The notes under the pieces are model-generated. The model saw nothing but the letters and a program-made list of their open reading frames with translations, had not been told where the DNA came from and made no database searches. The position numbers and the translations under genes are program-made. From Nitrososphaeraceae archaeon (GTDB lineage: Archaea; Thermoproteota; Nitrososphaeria; Nitrososphaerales; Nitrosopumilaceae), in assembly GCA_025922755.1 (NCBI GenBank), contig JAICHE010000045.1, forward strand, positions 1 to 7,698: a stretch of 7,698 nt of DNA. Reading direction: 5' to 3'. Position 1 is the first letter of the stretch; each line of letters opens with the position of its first letter. This document shows positions 6,475-7,698 of the stretch, in pieces.

Positions 6475-7698
6475 TTACCAACTATTCATGTATTTTACTT
6501 GTTCTGGAGTTAGTTTATCCATTTTAACATCCATAGCCCTTAGTGCATCAACTGCAACCTGCCTGTCAATTTCTTCAGGAACTGTAATTATCTTGTTTCC
6601 AATTTTTTTATGGTTTTTGAGAATATACATGATGGACAATATTTGGTTCGAAAATGATTGAGCCATTACTTCAGGAGGGTGACCTTCAGCTGCTACCAAA
6701 TTAGCTAATCTTCCCTCTCCAATAAGATAGACGTGTTTTCCATTTCTCAAGGTGCATTCATCAAGATTTGGCCGGACCTGTCTTACGGATTTTGATTTTT
6801 TTAATAAAAATTCTGCATCGATTTCAACATCAAAGTGACCTACATTTCCCATGATTGCACCTTCTTTCATCTGCAAAATGTGTTCTTTTCTAATAACGCT
6901 AGTCATTCCAGTACATGTGATGAATATGTCGCCGATTTTGCATGCTTGAGACATTGGCATTACTTCAAATCCATCCATGTGCGCTTCCAAAGCTTTTACA
7001 GGATCAACTTCAGTGACTATAATCTTAGAACCCATTCCATGGCATCTAGAGGCAACACCTCTTCCAACCCAACCATATCCAACTACTACAACACGTTTTG
7101 ATGCCAAAAGTAAATTCATTGCTCTCAAATATCCATCAATAGTGCTTTGGCCTGTTCCATATCGATTATCAAACATGTGTTTAGTGTATGCCTCATTTAC
7201 TAAAATTACAGGGTAACGAAGTTTTCCCTGATTTTCAACAGCTCTTATTCTGGTAACACCAGCAGTGGTTTCTTCTGTGGCACCAAGTATTGGTAAGTTT
7301 TTGTATTTTTTATCAAAATGTGCTTTGACATTCATGTCAGCACCATCGTCAGTCAAGATAGTAGGTTTGTGATTTAGAACTTGTTGAATACACCAATCAT
7401 ATTCTTTTACAGATTGTCCATGCCATGCATAAACATGAATTCCTTGTGAGGCCAAAAATGCCGCAATGTTATCTTGCGTTGTAAGAGGGTTTCCACCGCA
7501 ACAAGCAACAGTTGCTCCTAATTCTTTTGCACCCATCAAGAGAACTGATGTCTCTTTTGTTATATGCAAACAAAATCCCAAAGTCACACCTTTGAGTGGT
7601 TTTGATTTTTTTAATCGACTAATAGTATTGTTGAGAATCGCCATGTGGGATTTTGCCCATTCATATGATAGTTTTCCTTCTTTGACAAGTTTTGAAGA
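6475..7698 (-). CDS. ahcY: S-adenosylhomocysteine hydrolase, N-terminal tip beyond the right edge
   Basis: The enzyme reversibly splits S-adenosylhomocysteine into adenosine and homocysteine using bound NAD, which relieves product inhibition of methyltransferases and feeds methionine recycling. The frame stays open to the right edge, and the 18 codons before the first internal Met read GKLSYEWAKSHM, a conserved N-terminal family motif, so the true start lies outside the window. 407 residues are visible, probably about ten short of full length. Counting from the Met at 7644: DDGAD at 99-103; GATEETTAGV at 121-130; the active-site Lys155, Asp159 and Asn160 in YTKHMFDNRYG; and the NAD-binding GYGWVGRG at 189-196 (nt 7057-7080). 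The position of human Cys195 is Thr164. The protein ends LTPEQVKYMNSW without the Tyr-ending tail of the bacterial/eukaryotic enzyme, as is usual for archaeal forms. It is the first gene seen of the ahcY-metG-hydrolase cluster. Confidence 0.97.
   Translation of the reverse strand, partial: SSKLVKEGKLSYEWAKSHMAILNNTISRLKKSKPLKGVTLGFCLHITKETSVLLMGAKELGATVACCGGNPLTTQDNIAAFLASQGIHVYAWHGQSVKEYDWCIQQVLNHKPTILTDDGADMNVKAHFDKKYKNLPILGATEETTAGVTRIRAVENQGKLRYPVILVNEAYTKHMFDNRYGTGQSTIDGYLRAMNLLLASKRVVVVGYGWVGRGVASRCHGMGSKIIVTEVDPVKALEAHMDGFEVMPMSQACKIGDIFITCTGMTSVIRKEHILQMKEGAIMGNVGHFDVEIDAEFLLKKSKSVRQVRPNLDECTLRNGKHVYLIGEGRLANLVAAEGHPPEVMAQSFSNQILSIMYILKNHKKIGNKIITVPEEIDRQVAVDALRAMDVKMDKLTPEQVKYMNSW

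Noticed and set aside
6425..7216. Plus-strand ORFs at 6425-6661, 6835-7101 and 6977-7216
   Set aside because: They are antisense to ahcY and overlap each other; ahcY is certain.

Overview
The window comes from an AT-rich archaeal genome, most likely an ammonia-oxidising thaumarchaeon (Nitrosopumilus-like). The evidence is an archaeal-type S-adenosylhomocysteine hydrolase that ends without the C-terminal tail of the bacterial/eukaryotic enzyme, a short archaeal methionyl-tRNA synthetase with Zn knuckles, and a secreted protein built from modules common in thaumarchaeal surface proteins. The genus is an inference. All four genes lie on the minus strand, so transcription runs from the right edge to the left.

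Right half (7698 to 4027): a compact gene cluster. It starts with ahcY, whose extreme N-terminus lies beyond the right edge. metG follows after a 34-nt gap, and a cytosolic alpha/beta hydrolase of unknown substrate follows metG after 2 nt. ahcY regenerates homocysteine from S-adenosylhomocysteine, and MetRS consumes methionine, so the first two genes share the methionine/SAM economy. The hydrolase is probably co-transcribed, but its role is not visible from sequence.

Middle (3801 to 4026): a 226-bp AT-rich intergenic region. Going leftward it holds two T7 tracts that look like an archaeal terminator for the cluster, a 7-bp inverted repeat, and TATA-like boxes for the next gene.

Left half (3800 to 1): one uninterrupted reading frame of at least 1266 codons that runs off the left edge. 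It encodes a secreted modular protein: signal peptide, unnamed beta-rich N-terminal domain, one prealbumin-like (SpaA/CnaB-like) domain, three cadherin-like/bacterial-Ig modules, four tandem prealbumin-like domains with a repeat period of about 300 bp, thrombospondin type-3 Ca-binding repeats, and the start of a further C-terminal domain. All five prealbumin-like domains keep a Lys/Glu/Asn pattern expected of self-forming isopeptide bonds and a Cys pair expected of a disulfide. This makes the protein a candidate covalently reinforced archaeal adhesin or surface stalk, and it is the most interesting object in the window.
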